A DNA stretch of 64,000 nt from Pseudomonas syringae (GTDB lineage: Bacteria; Pseudomonadota; Gammaproteobacteria; Pseudomonadales; Pseudomonadaceae). The translations under genes were made by a program, and so were the position numbers. Within the stretch, counting starts at the first letter, position 1. Each line of letters opens with the position of its first letter. The notes beneath the pieces were generated by a model. It saw nothing but the letters and a program-made list of their open reading frames with translations, did not search any database and was not told the origin of the DNA. The stretch is taken from positions 124,001 to 188,000 of the forward strand of contig NZ_WKEQ01000003.1 in assembly GCF_021605415.1 (NCBI RefSeq), given 5' to 3'. This document shows positions 17,850 to 29,720 of the stretch, piece by piece.

Positions 17850-18998
17850 TCAAAGCCCCATCTGCTTGCTGATGATTTCATTCATCACTTCCCGCGTGCC
17901 GCCGCCGATCGACAAAATGCGGTTATCCCGGAACAACCGCTCCACCAGGCTTTCGCGCATGTAACCCAACCCACCCAGAATCTGCACCGCTTCAGTGGTG
18001 ATGCGATCCGAGGTGTCGGTGGCAAAATTCTTGGCCATGGAAATTTCCCTGATCACGCTCTGCCCCGCCGCCATTTTCGCGGCCTGGCGATAGGTGAACT
18101 CCCGTGACACTTCCAGCGCCGTGGCCATCTCGGCGAGGCGATGCTTGATGACCTGAAACTTGCCGATGGGTTTGCCGAACGCCTGCCGCTCGCGCGCCCA
18201 CTTCAGGCTTTCTTCCAGCGCCAGTTGCGCGGTCATGTTGGCCATCAACGCCAGTGCCAGGCGTTCACTCTGAAAGTTGCCCATGATGCAGGCGAACCCC
18301 ATGTTCTCGGCGCCGATCAGATTGCCTACCGGCACACGGCAGTCGTCGAAGAACAATTCAGCCGTGTCCGACGCCCACCAACCCATTTTCTTCAACTGCC
18401 CGCCGACGGTGAATCCGGGCGTACCCTTTTCAATCAACAGCAGACTGATGCCGCCGAAGCCCGGCTCGCCGGTGCGCACCGCCACGGTATAAAAATCGGC
18501 GCGCACGCCACTGGTGATAAAGGTTTTGCTGCCGCTGACTCGATAGACCTCACCATCACGCACGGCACGGGTTTGCAGATTGGCAACATCGGAGCCGCCG
18601 CCGGGCTCGGTGACGGCCAGGGCGCTGATCTTTTCGCCGCTGAGCACTTGCGGTACGACACGGTCGCGCACGTCGGGCCGGGCCCATTTGACGATCGGCG
18701 GCAAACCGATATCAAGCGAGCCTAGCCCCGCCACCAGACCGCCGGAGCCGCAACGCATCAATTCTTCGCTGGCGGCGACTTTGGCGAACAGATCGCCTTC
18801 GTGGCTGCCGCCCAACACTTCGGGATAGCCGATACCGAGAATGCCCGCGCTGCCGGCCTTCAGGTACAGCTCACGGGGAAAGCTTTCGGATTCTTCCCAC
18901 TGGTCAATGTCCGGCAGGATCTCGCGCTCAACGAAACGTCTGACGCTGTCGCGAACCAATTGGTGGCTGGGATCGAAGTATTCCTGGAAGGCGGGCAT
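17850..18998 (-). CDS. Acyl-CoA dehydrogenase family protein
   Basis: 382 residues from ATG 18998, preceded by GAGGAG 7 bases upstream (the TTG two codons earlier is weaker). FAD-dependent desaturation of an acyl-CoA is the family reaction; electrons go to electron-transfer flavoprotein. Visible motifs: FAVTEPGGGSDVANLQT-like LAVTEPGGGSD, SGSKTFIT, RQAFGKPI and the FAD-binding QILGGLGYM. The usual catalytic Glu of the YEGT motif is replaced (IGGGTREVM), as in isovaleryl- and long-chain-type enzymes where the base lies elsewhere. Substrate cannot be read from sequence. It stands alone between two REP pairs. Confidence 0.9.
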   Translation of the reverse strand: MPAFQEYFDPSHQLVRDSVRRFVEREILPDIDQWEESESFPRELYLKAGSAGILGIGYPEVLGGSHEGDLFAKVAASEELMRCGSGGLVAGLGSLDIGLPPIVKWARPDVRDRVVPQVLSGEKISALAVTEPGGGSDVANLQTRAVRDGEVYRVSGSKTFITSGVRADFYTVAVRTGEPGFGGISLLLIEKGTPGFTVGGQLKKMGWWASDTAELFFDDCRVPVGNLIGAENMGFACIMGNFQSERLALALMANMTAQLALEESLKWARERQAFGKPIGKFQVIKHRLAEMATALEVSREFTYRQAAKMAAGQSVIREISMAKNFATDTSDRITTEAVQILGGLGYMRESLVERLFRDNRILSIGGGTREVMNEIISKQMGL

Positions 18999-19090
18999 CG
19001 GCAAACTCCTCGGAGGGGTTGGCCGACGTTAACCGAGCGCTTGCTTGGTTTTCAACTGGATTGTTTAAGGCAAATAGACCGAGGCGCCTC

Positions 19091-19182
19091 CATCGCTGGC
19101 AAGCCAGCTCCCACAGGGTTCATTGTTGATCACACTTTTGTGAACAACCTAAATCCTGTGGGAGCTGCTTGCCAGCGATGGC
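19091..19182. repeat. Inverted REP pair upstream of the acyl-CoA dehydrogenase
   Basis: CATCGCTGGCAAGCCAGCTC and its near complement (GAGCTGCTTGCCAGCGATGG) flank a central linker. Same family as 17735. It separates recR from the acyl-CoA dehydrogenase gene. Confidence 0.85.
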
Positions 19183-19204
19183 GTCAGATCAGACACCCGC
19201 TAAT

Positions 19205-19807
19205 TTACAAGGCTATCGGTTTACGCCCGGCAAACGAATGCGCCAGCGTACCGCCGTCGACCAACTCCAGCTCGCCACCCAACGGCACGCCATGGGCGAT
19301 GCGCGAGGCGATCAAGCCTTTGTGTTGCAGGAGCTGGGCGATGTAATGCGCGGTAGCTTCGCCTTCAACTGTGGGATTTGTGGCGAGGATAACCTCAGCG
19401 AATGTGCCCGCTTCTTCGATCCGTGCCATTAACTGCGGAATGCCAATGGCCTCCGGGCCGAGGCCGTCGAGCGGCGACAAATGGCCCTTGAGCACAAAGT
19501 AACGGCCTCGGAAACCGGTCTGCTCGACCGCATAAACGTCCATCGGCCCCTCGACCACGCACAGCAGCGTGTCGTCACGGCGAGTGTCAGCGCATTGCGG
19601 GCACAGATCGTCTTCGGTCAGCGTGCGGCACTGGCGGCAGTGACCGACCCCTTCCATGGCCTGACCCAACGCCTGAGCCAGCCGCGTGCCGCCGCTGCGG
19701 TCACGTTCAAGTAACTGCAACGCCATGCGCTGGGCAGTTTTTTGACCCACGCCCGGCAGAATTCGCAAGGCGTCGATCAGTTGGCGAATCAAAGGGCTGA
19801 AGCTCAT
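19205..19807 (-). CDS. recR: Recombination mediator protein RecR
   Basis: 200 residues, standard length. It works with RecO (and RecF) to load RecA at single-stranded gaps. Seen: an N-terminal helix-hairpin-helix ([17 protein letters not shown]), a four-Cys zinc motif ([16 protein letters not shown]) and a Toprim domain ([12 protein letters not shown]). Start set at ATG 19807 ([14 protein letters not shown]), the usual Pseudomonas N-terminus, rather than the TTG six codons upstream. In most bacteria recR follows ybaB and dnaX; here an oxidoreductase gene is interposed. Confidence 0.95.
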   Translation of the reverse strand: MSFSPLIRQLIDALRILPGVGQKTAQRMALQLLERDRSGGTRLAQALGQAMEGVGHCRQCRTLTEDDLCPQCADTRRDDTLLCVVEGPMDVYAVEQTGFRGRYFVLKGHLSPLDGLGPEAIGIPQLMARIEEAGTFAEVILATNPTVEGEATAHYIAQLLQHKGLIASRIAHGVPLGGELELVDGGTLAHSFAGRKPIAL

Positions 19808-19873
19808 GGGGAAAAAATCCGACAAAACAACGAGACGCGGTTTATACCCGCGCCTCCGGTCAGCGTCAAATAC

Positions 19874-20908
19874 TCAGTCCTGCGCGACCCGCACCACCAG
19901 TTTGCCGAAATTGCGCCCTTCCAGCAGACCGATAAATGCCTCAGGCGCTGCTTCAAGGCCCTCGACCACGTCCTCGCGGAATTTCACTTTGCCATCGCGC
20001 ACCCACGGCACCATGGCGCTGATGAATTCCGGCTGACGGTCGCCGTAATCATCAAAGACGATGAAGCCCTGAATGCGCACGCGTTTGGTCAACAGTGTGC
20101 GTTGCAGCGCAGGCAATCGATCCGGGCCTTTCGGCGCTTCGTGAGCGTTGTAACCGGCGATGAGGCCACACAGCGGGATCCGCGCCTTGGGGTTGAGCAG
20201 CGGCAACACCGCATCAAACACCGCACCACCGACGTTTTCGTAATAGATGTCGATGCCGTTGGGGCACGCCTTGGCCAGTTGTTCGGCGAAGTCGGGCGCC
20301 TTGTGATCGATGCAGGCGTCAAAGCCCAACTCATGCACCACGTATTTGCACTTTTCCTCGCCGCCAGCCACGCCCACTACACGCAGGCCTTTGATTTTCG
20401 CCACCTGACCGACCACCGAACCCACCGCACCCGACGCAGCGGCGACCACCAGGGTTTCCCCCTCCTTCGGCTGGCCGATGTCGGTCAGCCCCATGTACGC
20501 GGTCATGCCCGGCATGCCCAATACACCGAGGGCCATGGAAGGGCTCGGCAGCCCCGCCGGGATCGGAATGATGTTGCGCCCGTCGCTGATGCTGTGGCTC
20601 TGCCAGCCTGTGGCGCCAACCACCAGATCGCCCTTGTGGAATTTGGGATGCAGCGAACGCTCGACCCGGCTGACAGCGCCACCGGTCATCACTTCGCCGA
20701 TTTGTACCGGATCGGCGTAGGACGGCGCGTCGCTCATGCGCCCGCGCATGTAGGGATCAAGCGACAGGTACAAGGTTTTCAACAACACTTCACCGTCCTG
20801 CAGATCCGGCAGCGCTTCGCGTTCCAGACGGAAGTTTTCCGGCGTCGGCGCGCCTGTCGGGCGGGATGCCAGCACGAAACGTTGGTTGAGGGTCAGGGGA
20901 TCGGACAT
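19874..20908 (-). CDS. NADP-dependent medium-chain oxidoreductase (CurA/LTB4DH-like)
   Basis: 344 residues, close to the length of the curcumin reductase/leukotriene B4 12-hydroxydehydrogenase group. It has a zinc-free MDR fold with a nucleotide-binding AASGAVGSVVGQVAKIKG segment and the ENVGGAVFDAVLP motif of the family. Likely reduces a carbon-carbon double bond conjugated to a carbonyl using NADPH; the substrate is not evident. It is inserted between recR and ybaB on the same strand. Confidence 0.87.
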   Translation of the reverse strand: MSDPLTLNQRFVLASRPTGAPTPENFRLEREALPDLQDGEVLLKTLYLSLDPYMRGRMSDAPSYADPVQIGEVMTGGAVSRVERSLHPKFHKGDLVVGATGWQSHSISDGRNIIPIPAGLPSPSMALGVLGMPGMTAYMGLTDIGQPKEGETLVVAAASGAVGSVVGQVAKIKGLRVVGVAGGEEKCKYVVHELGFDACIDHKAPDFAEQLAKACPNGIDIYYENVGGAVFDAVLPLLNPKARIPLCGLIAGYNAHEAPKGPDRLPALQRTLLTKRVRIQGFIVFDDYGDRQPEFISAMVPWVRDGKVKFREDVVEGLEAAPEAFIGLLEGRNFGKLVVRVAQD

Positions 20909-21004
20909 GACGGCGTCTCCTTGGAAATGAATTCTGCAGTATAGGGAGCAGACCTTGGTGGCGGTGTTGCGTTCGATGTTTGTTCAGGCAGACCGTGTCG
21001 ACCT

Positions 21005-21072
21005 CATCGCTGGCAAGCCAGCTCCCACATGTTTCACCTAAATCCTTGTGGGAAATGGCTTGCCAGCGATGG
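21005..21072. repeat. Inverted REP pair
   Basis: ATCGCTGGCAAGCCAGCTCC and the diverged complement ATGGCTTGCCAGCGAT with a short linker. Same family as 17735. Confidence 0.8.
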
Positions 21073-21107
21073 CGGCATTACAGCCATCACAATTCTCTGC
21101 CTCAAAC

Positions 21108-21136
21108 AAAAATGCCAGGCGCGATGCCTGGCATTT
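21108..21136 (-). terminator. Intrinsic terminator after ybaB
   Basis: On the minus strand a 9-bp stem ATGCCAGGC/GCCTGGCAT with a 5-base loop is followed by five T residues. It ends the dnaX-ybaB transcript 31 bases after the ybaB stop. Confidence 0.85.
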
Positions 21137-21166
21137 TGTGTAGCTCATCCGACGCGCAAAGGCGAA

Positions 21167-21505
21167 TCAGAACGGCAATTTCATACCGGCCGGCAGGTTC
21201 ATGCCGGCGGTCATGCCACCCATTTTTTCCTGGCTGGCGGCTTCGATCTTGCGCACAGCGTCGTTGACGGCGGCGGCAACCAGGTCTTCGATGACTTCAC
21301 GGTCATCTTCGTCCAGGCCCGGCAACAGGGTTGGATCGATGCTGACGCGTTTGAGATCGTGACGACCGGTCATCACCACGGAGACCATATCGCCACCCGC
21401 TTTGCCGGTGACTTCGGCGTTGGCCAGTTCTTCCTGCATCTTGGCCATTTTTTCCTGCATCTGCTGTGCCTGCTTCATCAGGCCGGCCATGCCACCTTTC
21501 ATCAT
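21167..21505 (-). CDS. ybaB: Nucleoid-associated protein YbaB/EbfC family
   Basis: 112 residues from ATG 21505, with GAGGTG 6 bases upstream; the longer frame begins in the dnaX-ybaB gap without a ribosome site. The sequence [34 protein letters not shown] is the conserved helix of this DNA-binding family. It forms dimers that bind DNA and is usually co-transcribed with dnaX and recR. It lies 66 bases after dnaX. Confidence 0.95.
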   Translation of the reverse strand: MMKGGMAGLMKQAQQMQEKMAKMQEELANAEVTGKAGGDMVSVVMTGRHDLKRVSIDPTLLPGLDEDDREVIEDLVAAAVNDAVRKIEAASQEKMGGMTAGMNLPAGMKLPF

Positions 21506-21571
21506 GGGAATCACCTCAAAAGTACTTGGATCAAAACAGCGCCCGGCGATGAACGCCGGATGCCTCAATTA

Positions 21572-23638
21572 TTAGCCCTGAGCGACCAGAGCGTCGACGG
21601 GTTCAATAGTATCGTGTCGCACCACCGCGCCGAACTGCTGAACCATCTGCTGGATGAACGGATCACCGTGGATTGACTCTTCCGCTTCACGCTGACGGTT
21701 GGCGCGTCGACGGGACGCGGCCTGGGCCGGGGTTTCCTGCTCGGGCTTAATCAGCTCGATGGTCAGACTGAGCGTGCGACCGTGAAACTGGTTCAGCGCA
21801 TCGTTGAGACGACGCTGCTGCGTGGCGTTGAACAGTGCGCTGTGGGCCGGATCCAGATGCAGCAGCCATTGGTCGCCATCGACCGCGATCAGCGTGCAGT
21901 TGGCGGCGATGCTGCCGGTCATGCCGGAGATCGGCAGTTTCGGGAACAGCTCAAGCCATTGCAGGGCCAGACCGGTGGCCGGCATCGCGGCGGGTTCAGG
22001 TTCTGGTTCCGGCGCGGGTTCAGCGGTGTGCTCGCTGGCTAACTCGTCGAGGTAACTGTAGGCCGAATCCATGTCCGGCTCGATGTAATCCTCGTCCAGC
22101 GGCGGCTCGTCATCCATGTCCATGCCCGGGGTGGCGGCATCGACTTCGGCGACCGACGGCTCGGGAATCGGCGCGGCGGCCCACTCCGGTGCGTCCGGCA
22201 CGACGCTGTCCGGGGTCGGCAGCGGCATCGGTGGCAATTCGGGTTGCTCGCCAGTGATTTCGAGCACCGGCTCGACGGCGGGCTGCTGCGGCGGCGCCGG
22301 TTCCACCGGGTCGTTCCACGGCAGATCGACAGTAACCTCAACGGCGACCGGCGCGGGCTCGGGCTCGGGAACCGGTTCCGGCTCAACCTTTACAACCGGC
22401 GCAGGTTCTGGAGCAGTCAGGGCAGGCGCAGGAGCAACGTCGACCGGCTCTACCGGCGCAGGCTTCGGCGTGGCAGCCACTGAATTTGCGGAATCAACTG
22501 TGGCCTGGCTGATCCCCACTGGCTTTAGCGGTTGCCTCGGGGCATCCGCCGTGTCGGCGGGCCGGAACGCAAGCATGCGCAGCAGCACCATTTCAAAACC
22601 ACCCCGGGGATCCGGTGCCAGCGGCAAATCGCGGCGCCCGATCAGGCCCATCTGGTAATAGAACTGCACATCCTCCGCCGGCAACGCTTGGGCCAGCGCC
22701 AGCACCCGATCACGGTCGCCATGGCCATTGTCGACACCGTCCGGCAAGGCCTGAGCGATAGCGACACGGTGCAGCACGTTGAGGATTTCCGAGAGTACGC
22801 CGTTCCAGTCCGGGCCTTGTTCGGCCAGATGACGCACTGCTTCAAGCAATGCCTTGGCGTCGCCTTCGATCAGCGCGTGCAGCACGTCAAACACCTGACC
22901 GTGATCGAGGGTGCCAAGCATCGCCCGCACGTCGGCGGCCATGACCTTGCCTTCACCGAAGGCGATGGCCTGATCGGTCAGGCTCATGGCATCACGCATC
23001 GAACCGTCGGCAGCGCGGCCGAGCAACCACAGTGCGTCGTCTTCGAACGGCACGTTCTCGACGCCGAGAACGTGGGTCAAATGCTCGACCACCCGCTCCG
23101 GGGTCATGTTCTTCAGCGAGAACTGCAGGCAGCGCGACAAAATCGTTGCCGGAAGTTTCTGCGGGTCAGTGGTCGCCAGAATGAATTTGACGTAGGGCGG
23201 CGGTTCTTCGAGAGTTTTCAACAGCGCATTGAAAGAATGGCTGGACAGCATGTGCACTTCGTCGATCAGGTAGACCTTGAAGCGCCCACGGCTCGGGGCG
23301 TATTGCACGTTATCAAGCAGTTCGCGGGTGTCTTCGACCTTGGTGCGACTGGCGGCGTCGATTTCGATCAGGTCGACAAAGCGTCCCTCGTCAATCTCGC
23401 GGCACACCGAACACTCGCCGCACGGGCTTGAAGTGATACCTGTCTCACAGTTCAGGCATTTGGCAATGATCCGTGCAATGGTCGTTTTACCGACCCCGCG
23501 CGTACCGGTGAACAGGTAGGCATGGTGCAGCCGCTGGCTGTCCAAGGCATTGATCAGAGCCTTGAGCACATGGGTCTGGCCGACCATTTCGCGGAACGAG
23601 CGCGGACGCCATTTACGTGCAAGAACCTGATAACTCAT
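21572..23638 (-). CDS. dnaX: DNA polymerase III subunits gamma/tau
   Basis: 688 residues. The AAA+ clamp-loader ATPase has Walker A GTRGVGKTT (about residues 45-53), a four-Cys zinc module (CLNCETGITSSPCGECSVC) and the SRC motif (ILSRCLQFSL). After residue 360 comes a long Pro/Glu/Ala-rich linker (EPEPVPEPEPAPV and similar repeats) and then the C-terminal tau domain that binds the polymerase. I see no A-AAA-AAG slippery run inside the gene, so an E. coli type frameshift to a short gamma is not evident here. Confidence 0.95.
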   Translation of the reverse strand: MSYQVLARKWRPRSFREMVGQTHVLKALINALDSQRLHHAYLFTGTRGVGKTTIARIIAKCLNCETGITSSPCGECSVCREIDEGRFVDLIEIDAASRTKVEDTRELLDNVQYAPSRGRFKVYLIDEVHMLSSHSFNALLKTLEEPPPYVKFILATTDPQKLPATILSRCLQFSLKNMTPERVVEHLTHVLGVENVPFEDDALWLLGRAADGSMRDAMSLTDQAIAFGEGKVMAADVRAMLGTLDHGQVFDVLHALIEGDAKALLEAVRHLAEQGPDWNGVLSEILNVLHRVAIAQALPDGVDNGHGDRDRVLALAQALPAEDVQFYYQMGLIGRRDLPLAPDPRGGFEMVLLRMLAFRPADTADAPRQPLKPVGISQATVDSANSVAATPKPAPVEPVDVAPAPALTAPEPAPVVKVEPEPVPEPEPAPVAVEVTVDLPWNDPVEPAPPQQPAVEPVLEITGEQPELPPMPLPTPDSVVPDAPEWAAAPIPEPSVAEVDAATPGMDMDDEPPLDEDYIEPDMDSAYSYLDELASEHTAEPAPEPEPEPAAMPATGLALQWLELFPKLPISGMTGSIAANCTLIAVDGDQWLLHLDPAHSALFNATQQRRLNDALNQFHGRTLSLTIELIKPEQETPAQAASRRRANRQREAEESIHGDPFIQQMVQQFGAVVRHDTIEPVDALVAQG

Positions 23639-23782
23639 CGAAAACCGTCGCCACTGGAAAGCAGAAGCGGCTAATGCTAGCGGAGCAACGGCAAAATTGC
23701 ATCCGATGTCCTCGCCTAATCTGGCTAAGCTGCATGAGCGGGGGCTTTTATTGGCTCGGGATCAGGGATTACCGGAGCATTT

Positions 23783-24532
23783 ATGCGTTTGGCCTTGGGG
23801 ACATCATTGGCGATCAGCCTCAGCGCATTGGCATCCGAGCCACCGCTGCGCTTTGCCATGACCGACAGTTGGGCCATGCCGTTGGTGCAATACGAGCGCG
23901 GCCGACCGACCCAGGGCATCCTCCACGACATGATGCTCAGCCTCGCGACCCAGGTCGGCGCACCGGCGCAATTTCACCCCCTGCCCCGCGCCCGTGTGCA
24001 ACCCGCCATGGAACACGGCGAAGTCGACGTGCGCTGCTATGCCGCGCAGTCATGGTTGCCGAACCAGTCCGGCGACTACATCTGGAGCATTCCGGTGTTT
24101 TTTCAGCGCGACCTACTCGTCAGCCGCCAAAATCCGCAAAAAAACGTCGACCCCGCCAGGCTGCCCCAACAATCCATCGGCACCGTGCTCGGTTACAGCT
24201 ACCCGACCCTGCAACCGCTGTTCGATGCCGACCGACTGCGGCGTGAAGACGCGCGCAATCAGGAACAAGTGCTGGCAAAACTCCTGGCCGGGCGATATCG
24301 CTTTGCCGTCAGCAATCAATGGACGCTGGACTGGTTCAATCAACGACTGTTACCTGAGCAGCAGTTGCAAGGCGTGGCCGTTTTGCAGGAACAGAACGTC
24401 GGCTGCTACGTGAGAAATGACCCGAAAGTACCGGTGCAGCGGATTTTGCGCACGCTGTTGCGGATGAAAATGTCGGGGGAGATTGATGAAATCATCCGGC
24501 TTTACACCGGCCATACGGAAAACACCCCATAG
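23783..24532 (+). CDS. Periplasmic solute-binding protein, SBP type 3 family
   Basis: 249 residues. A signal peptide (MRLALGTSLAISLSALAS) is followed by an amino-acid-type binding fold: EPPLRFAMTDSWAMPL, a lysine/arginine lobe region, IGTVLGYSYPTL and a C-terminal LRTLLRMKMSGEIDEIIRLYTG. Such proteins either feed an ABC transporter or act alone. No transporter genes adjoin it, so it is an orphan; ligand unknown. It is divergent from dnaX and convergent with the 4.5S RNA gene. Confidence 0.8.
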   Translation: MRLALGTSLAISLSALASEPPLRFAMTDSWAMPLVQYERGRPTQGILHDMMLSLATQVGAPAQFHPLPRARVQPAMEHGEVDVRCYAAQSWLPNQSGDYIWSIPVFFQRDLLVSRQNPQKNVDPARLPQQSIGTVLGYSYPTLQPLFDADRLRREDARNQEQVLAKLLAGRYRFAVSNQWTLDWFNQRLLPEQQLQGVAVLQEQNVGCYVRNDPKVPVQRILRTLLRMKMSGEIDEIIRLYTGHTENTP

Positions 24533-24595
24533 CCCGGCGCCTACAAGGGACGTCGTTTACAGCCAGTTTCATGTCATTCGCCAAATCCCAGGCAC

Positions 24596-24630
24596 AAAAA
24601 AACCGCAACTGGGCGATACCCATGCGGTTC
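24596..24630 (-). terminator. Terminator of the 4.5S RNA gene
   Basis: On the minus strand AACCGCA...TGCGGTT (7 bp, extended by an inner TGGG/CCCA pairing) is followed by a run of T residues. It lies about 11 bases past the 3' end of the RNA. Confidence 0.8.
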
Positions 24631-24640
24631 GGTTCGTTAA

Positions 24641-24753
24641 GGTGGCGACCCCACCAGCCACACCCCGGCACACAATGTTCCCGCTGTGGCTGCTGCCTTC
24701 CGGCTCTGACCAGGTTCACAGGTAATCGTTGCGGGGGGACCGATGGAGTCACC
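24641..24753 (-). ncRNA. ffs: 4.5S RNA of the signal recognition particle
   Basis: On the minus strand the sequence holds the conserved SRP apical segment CCTGGTCAGAGCCGGAAGGC then AGCAGCC, closely matching the E. coli 4.5S core, and the ends GGTGACTCC and GGGTCGCCACC pair to close the long hairpin. About 113 bases. With Ffh it targets nascent membrane proteins. A promoter and a terminator flank it. End positions are set by pairing and could be off by a few bases. Confidence 0.93.
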
Positions 24754-24785
24754 ATAACGACGCTTGCCTGTCGGCGAGCCGCGCC

Positions 24786-24813
24786 ATTGTACCTGTCTGA
24801 GACGAAGTTACAA
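24786..24813 (-). promoter_or_regulatory. Promoter of the 4.5S RNA gene
   Basis: On the minus strand TTGTAA, a 16-base spacer and TACAAT, followed by a GC-rich discriminator, about 33 bases before the mature RNA. This is the layout expected of a stable-RNA promoter with a processed 5' leader. Confidence 0.6.
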
Positions 24814-24892
24814 CCGTTCGCTTCAGATTAAAAATATGAACGGCTTCAAGGACATGCGGTGCGCTGAAAAAGATCGCAGCTTGCGGCATCGC

Positions 24893-26056
24893 CTAAAGGG
24901 TCAGCACCTCGTCCGCCTTGCCGCCGGCTTGCTGGATCACCAGATGGATGAAGTGCAGTTTGGCGATGGCGGCTGGTGGCAGGATGAACGGGTAGAAATC
25001 CGGTTGGCCCATGCTGCGGGACAGTTCGTTGAGCATGCCGGCCAGTTCGATCCATGCATTGACGAATGACAAGAAAGCCGCCCCACCGGGATGCTCCGGG
25101 TCGTAGAGGGTGCTCGACGGAAACGGCTGATAGTCGAAATCCATTTCACGGGCACTCATGCCAAAGCCCAGTGCGGTGTCCACCGCGTCCATCATGTGCA
25201 GGTAATGCGCCCAGGTTTCCGCCCAGTCTTCCCATGGGTGCATGGTCGCGTAGGCACTGACGAAATGTTGCTGCCAGTCTGCCGGGGCACCTTGTTGGTA
25301 ATGCCGATCCAGCGCCTCGGCATAACTCGCGCGTTCGTCGCCGAATAGATTGCGGAATGCGCCGAGCCACGGCCCATTGGCGATCAGCCGATCCCAGTAA
25401 TAGTGGCCGACCTCGTGGCGAAAATGCCCGAGCAGCGTGCGATAGGGCTCATGCATCTGCGCGCGCACGCTTTCCCGGTGGGCGTCATCGGCTTCTTTGA
25501 TGTCGAGGGTGATCAGGCCGTTGGCGTGGCCGGTCATGGGTGCATTGCCTTCCAGATCGACGCCGATGAAGTCGAAGGCCAGCCCGGTGTCTTCGTCGAC
25601 GGTTTTCGGAATCACCGACAAGCCGAGGCTGACCAGTTGCGCCACCAGACGACGCTTGGCGACTTCCACTTTGCGCCAGCGTTCGGGGTTATGCGGATCG
25701 GACAGGTCGGGGATGGTGCGATTCAGGCTGCACGCCATGCATAGGCTGTCGTGAGCGTTGGCCGGCAACAGCCAGTTACAGGCGGCGGGGGAATCCAGGT
25801 TGGCGCAGCGGCGAAAGAGCCCGGCGTCGGGATCGGCATCGAGCGTCCACGTGCCCTCTTCCGCGCCCGGTTGCAGGGAGGTCAGGCGACTTTGTTCGGG
25901 TTGATAGCCGAGCGCCGCGCTGCAGGCCAGGCACTGGCTGTTGCGGAAGAACAACGACTGACCGCAGCGGCACGGCCAGACTTTGCTGTTGCGCGAGGAT
26001 TCGCCCATGAACGGCGCGACGATGCGAGAACTGAGTTGCTCGAAGAAGCGGTACAT
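24893..26056 (-). CDS. Putative zinc-binding metallopeptidase with zinc ribbon
   Basis: 387 residues. The N-terminus has a zinc-ribbon-like CRCGQSLFFRNSQCLAC (about residues 29-45). A further Cys pair (CMACSL) follows. The catalytic motif HEVGHYYWDRL is an HExxH zinc site. This matches the bacterial family of putative zinc-binding metallopeptidases (Peptidase_Mx type), cytoplasmic because no signal peptide is seen. Substrate and role are unknown. It lies alone between ffs and ligA. Confidence 0.82.
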   Translation of the reverse strand: MYRFFEQLSSRIVAPFMGESSRNSKVWPCRCGQSLFFRNSQCLACSAALGYQPEQSRLTSLQPGAEEGTWTLDADPDAGLFRRCANLDSPAACNWLLPANAHDSLCMACSLNRTIPDLSDPHNPERWRKVEVAKRRLVAQLVSLGLSVIPKTVDEDTGLAFDFIGVDLEGNAPMTGHANGLITLDIKEADDAHRESVRAQMHEPYRTLLGHFRHEVGHYYWDRLIANGPWLGAFRNLFGDERASYAEALDRHYQQGAPADWQQHFVSAYATMHPWEDWAETWAHYLHMMDAVDTALGFGMSAREMDFDYQPFPSSTLYDPEHPGGAAFLSFVNAWIELAGMLNELSRSMGQPDFYPFILPPAAIAKLHFIHLVIQQAGGKADEVLTL

Positions 26057-26142
26057 GGCGACCTCTCTTTGGGACTGGCCAAGACTAGATCATCCTGACC
26101 ACAACATCGTTCCCGCGCTTCGCTTGGGATAAATCAAAAGTC

Positions 26143-28629
<2,487 letters not shown>

Positions 28630-29496
28630 TCAGCGCTTCTGGGTCAGGGCGCGGCGTTCGAATTCAACGATGCGCTGACGGTAGTGCTCAATGGTCTGCG
28701 CGGTCAGGACGCTGCGCTGGTCATCTTTCAATTCACCGTTCAGTTCCTGGGACAGCTTGCGTGCCGCCGCCACCATCACGTCAAAAGCCTGCTTCGGATG
28801 CCGCGGACCTGGCAGGCCGAGGAAGAAGCTCACCGCCGGCGTGCTGAAGTGATCAATGTCGTCCAGATCAAAAATACCCGGCTTCACAGCGTTGGCCATG
28901 GAGAACAGCACCTCGCCGTTACCGGCCATGCTTTCGTGACGGTGGAAAATGTCCATCTCGCCAAAACGCAGACCGCTTTCCAGAATGTTCTGCAATAACG
29001 CAGGACCTTTGAAACCAGCGGCATCGCGGCAGATCACGCTGATCACCAACACTTCTTCGGCCTGAGCCTGCTCTTTTTCGCTGGCCGCAGGCGAAACCTT
29101 GGTATCTGCAGCGAAATCATCACGGCTGTTGAAGCTTGGGCCGTTGTCCTGATCCAGGTCGAGATTCAAGTCACCTTGCGCGGGACCTGCGTTGCTGCGC
29201 TTGCCGCGCTTGGAACCGGACTCACGAGGCTCGCGCGCTTCGCGGGAAGACATGCTGACCGACGGCAAGTCATGCTCGTCCAGTTGCGGTTCCTTGTGAT
29301 CGTCCTTGTCCAGCACGCGGGCCGGGCCCAACAGCTCGGCGCTGGTGTCCTCGTCCGGCAGATTGGACAGACTTCGATCAAGACGGAATTTCAGTTTTCC
29401 CTTGCCGCCGCGCATACGGCGCCAGCCATCGAAAAGAATACCGGCAATGACAATAATGCCGATGACGATCAGCCACTCGCGCAGACCGATTTCCAT
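28630..29496 (-). CDS. zipA: Cell division protein ZipA
   Basis: 288 residues. An N-terminal membrane helix ([21 protein letters not shown], about 5-25) is followed by a basic stretch ([17 protein letters not shown]), a disordered charged linker, and the FtsZ-binding domain ([39 protein letters not shown]) at about 148-285. It anchors FtsZ to the membrane at the division site. It is downstream of smc by 224 bases and is followed by ligA. Confidence 0.94.
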   Translation of the reverse strand: MEIGLREWLIVIGIIVIAGILFDGWRRMRGGKGKLKFRLDRSLSNLPDEDTSAELLGPARVLDKDDHKEPQLDEHDLPSVSMSSREAREPRESGSKRGKRSNAGPAQGDLNLDLDQDNGPSFNSRDDFAADTKVSPAASEKEQAQAEEVLVISVICRDAAGFKGPALLQNILESGLRFGEMDIFHRHESMAGNGEVLFSMANAVKPGIFDLDDIDHFSTPAVSFFLGLPGPRHPKQAFDVMVAAARKLSQELNGELKDDQRSVLTAQTIEHYRQRIVEFERRALTQKR

Positions 29497-29720
29497 GTAA
29501 TCCCGTGCCTCTATAAAAAATGCTGAAAAATAAGGGGTTTACATTGTGTAAACCGCTTTAAAACGTGGCGCCAACTCTATGTTCTGACAGGCGTTTTGCC
29601 CACGTATACGAAAAATTGACATTAAACTAGCACGATGGAGGCTTCGCAGCTACAGGCTTGAAGCGACAAGCGGCAAGCTGTTTTCTTGCAGCTCGTAGCT
29701 TATCGCTCGCTGCTGCGCCG
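29497..29720. other. Gap between smc and zipA with repeat
   Basis: 224 bases. The part near 29650-29705 holds a degenerate repeated motif (AGCTACAGGCTTGAAGCGACAAGC and GCAGCTCGTAGCTT arms). No gene or clear terminator is visible, so zipA may be read from its own promoter near 29530-29590 or through smc. Confidence 0.35.

Noticed and set aside
19742..20944. 400-codon plus-strand frame over the recR start and the oxidoreductase gene
   Set aside because: It runs antisense through two well-supported genes and has no recognisable motif.
17735..21072. CRISPR array, suggested by recurring similar units
   Set aside because: Units are inverted pairs separated by whole genes, with no regular spacers or cas genes; they are REP elements.
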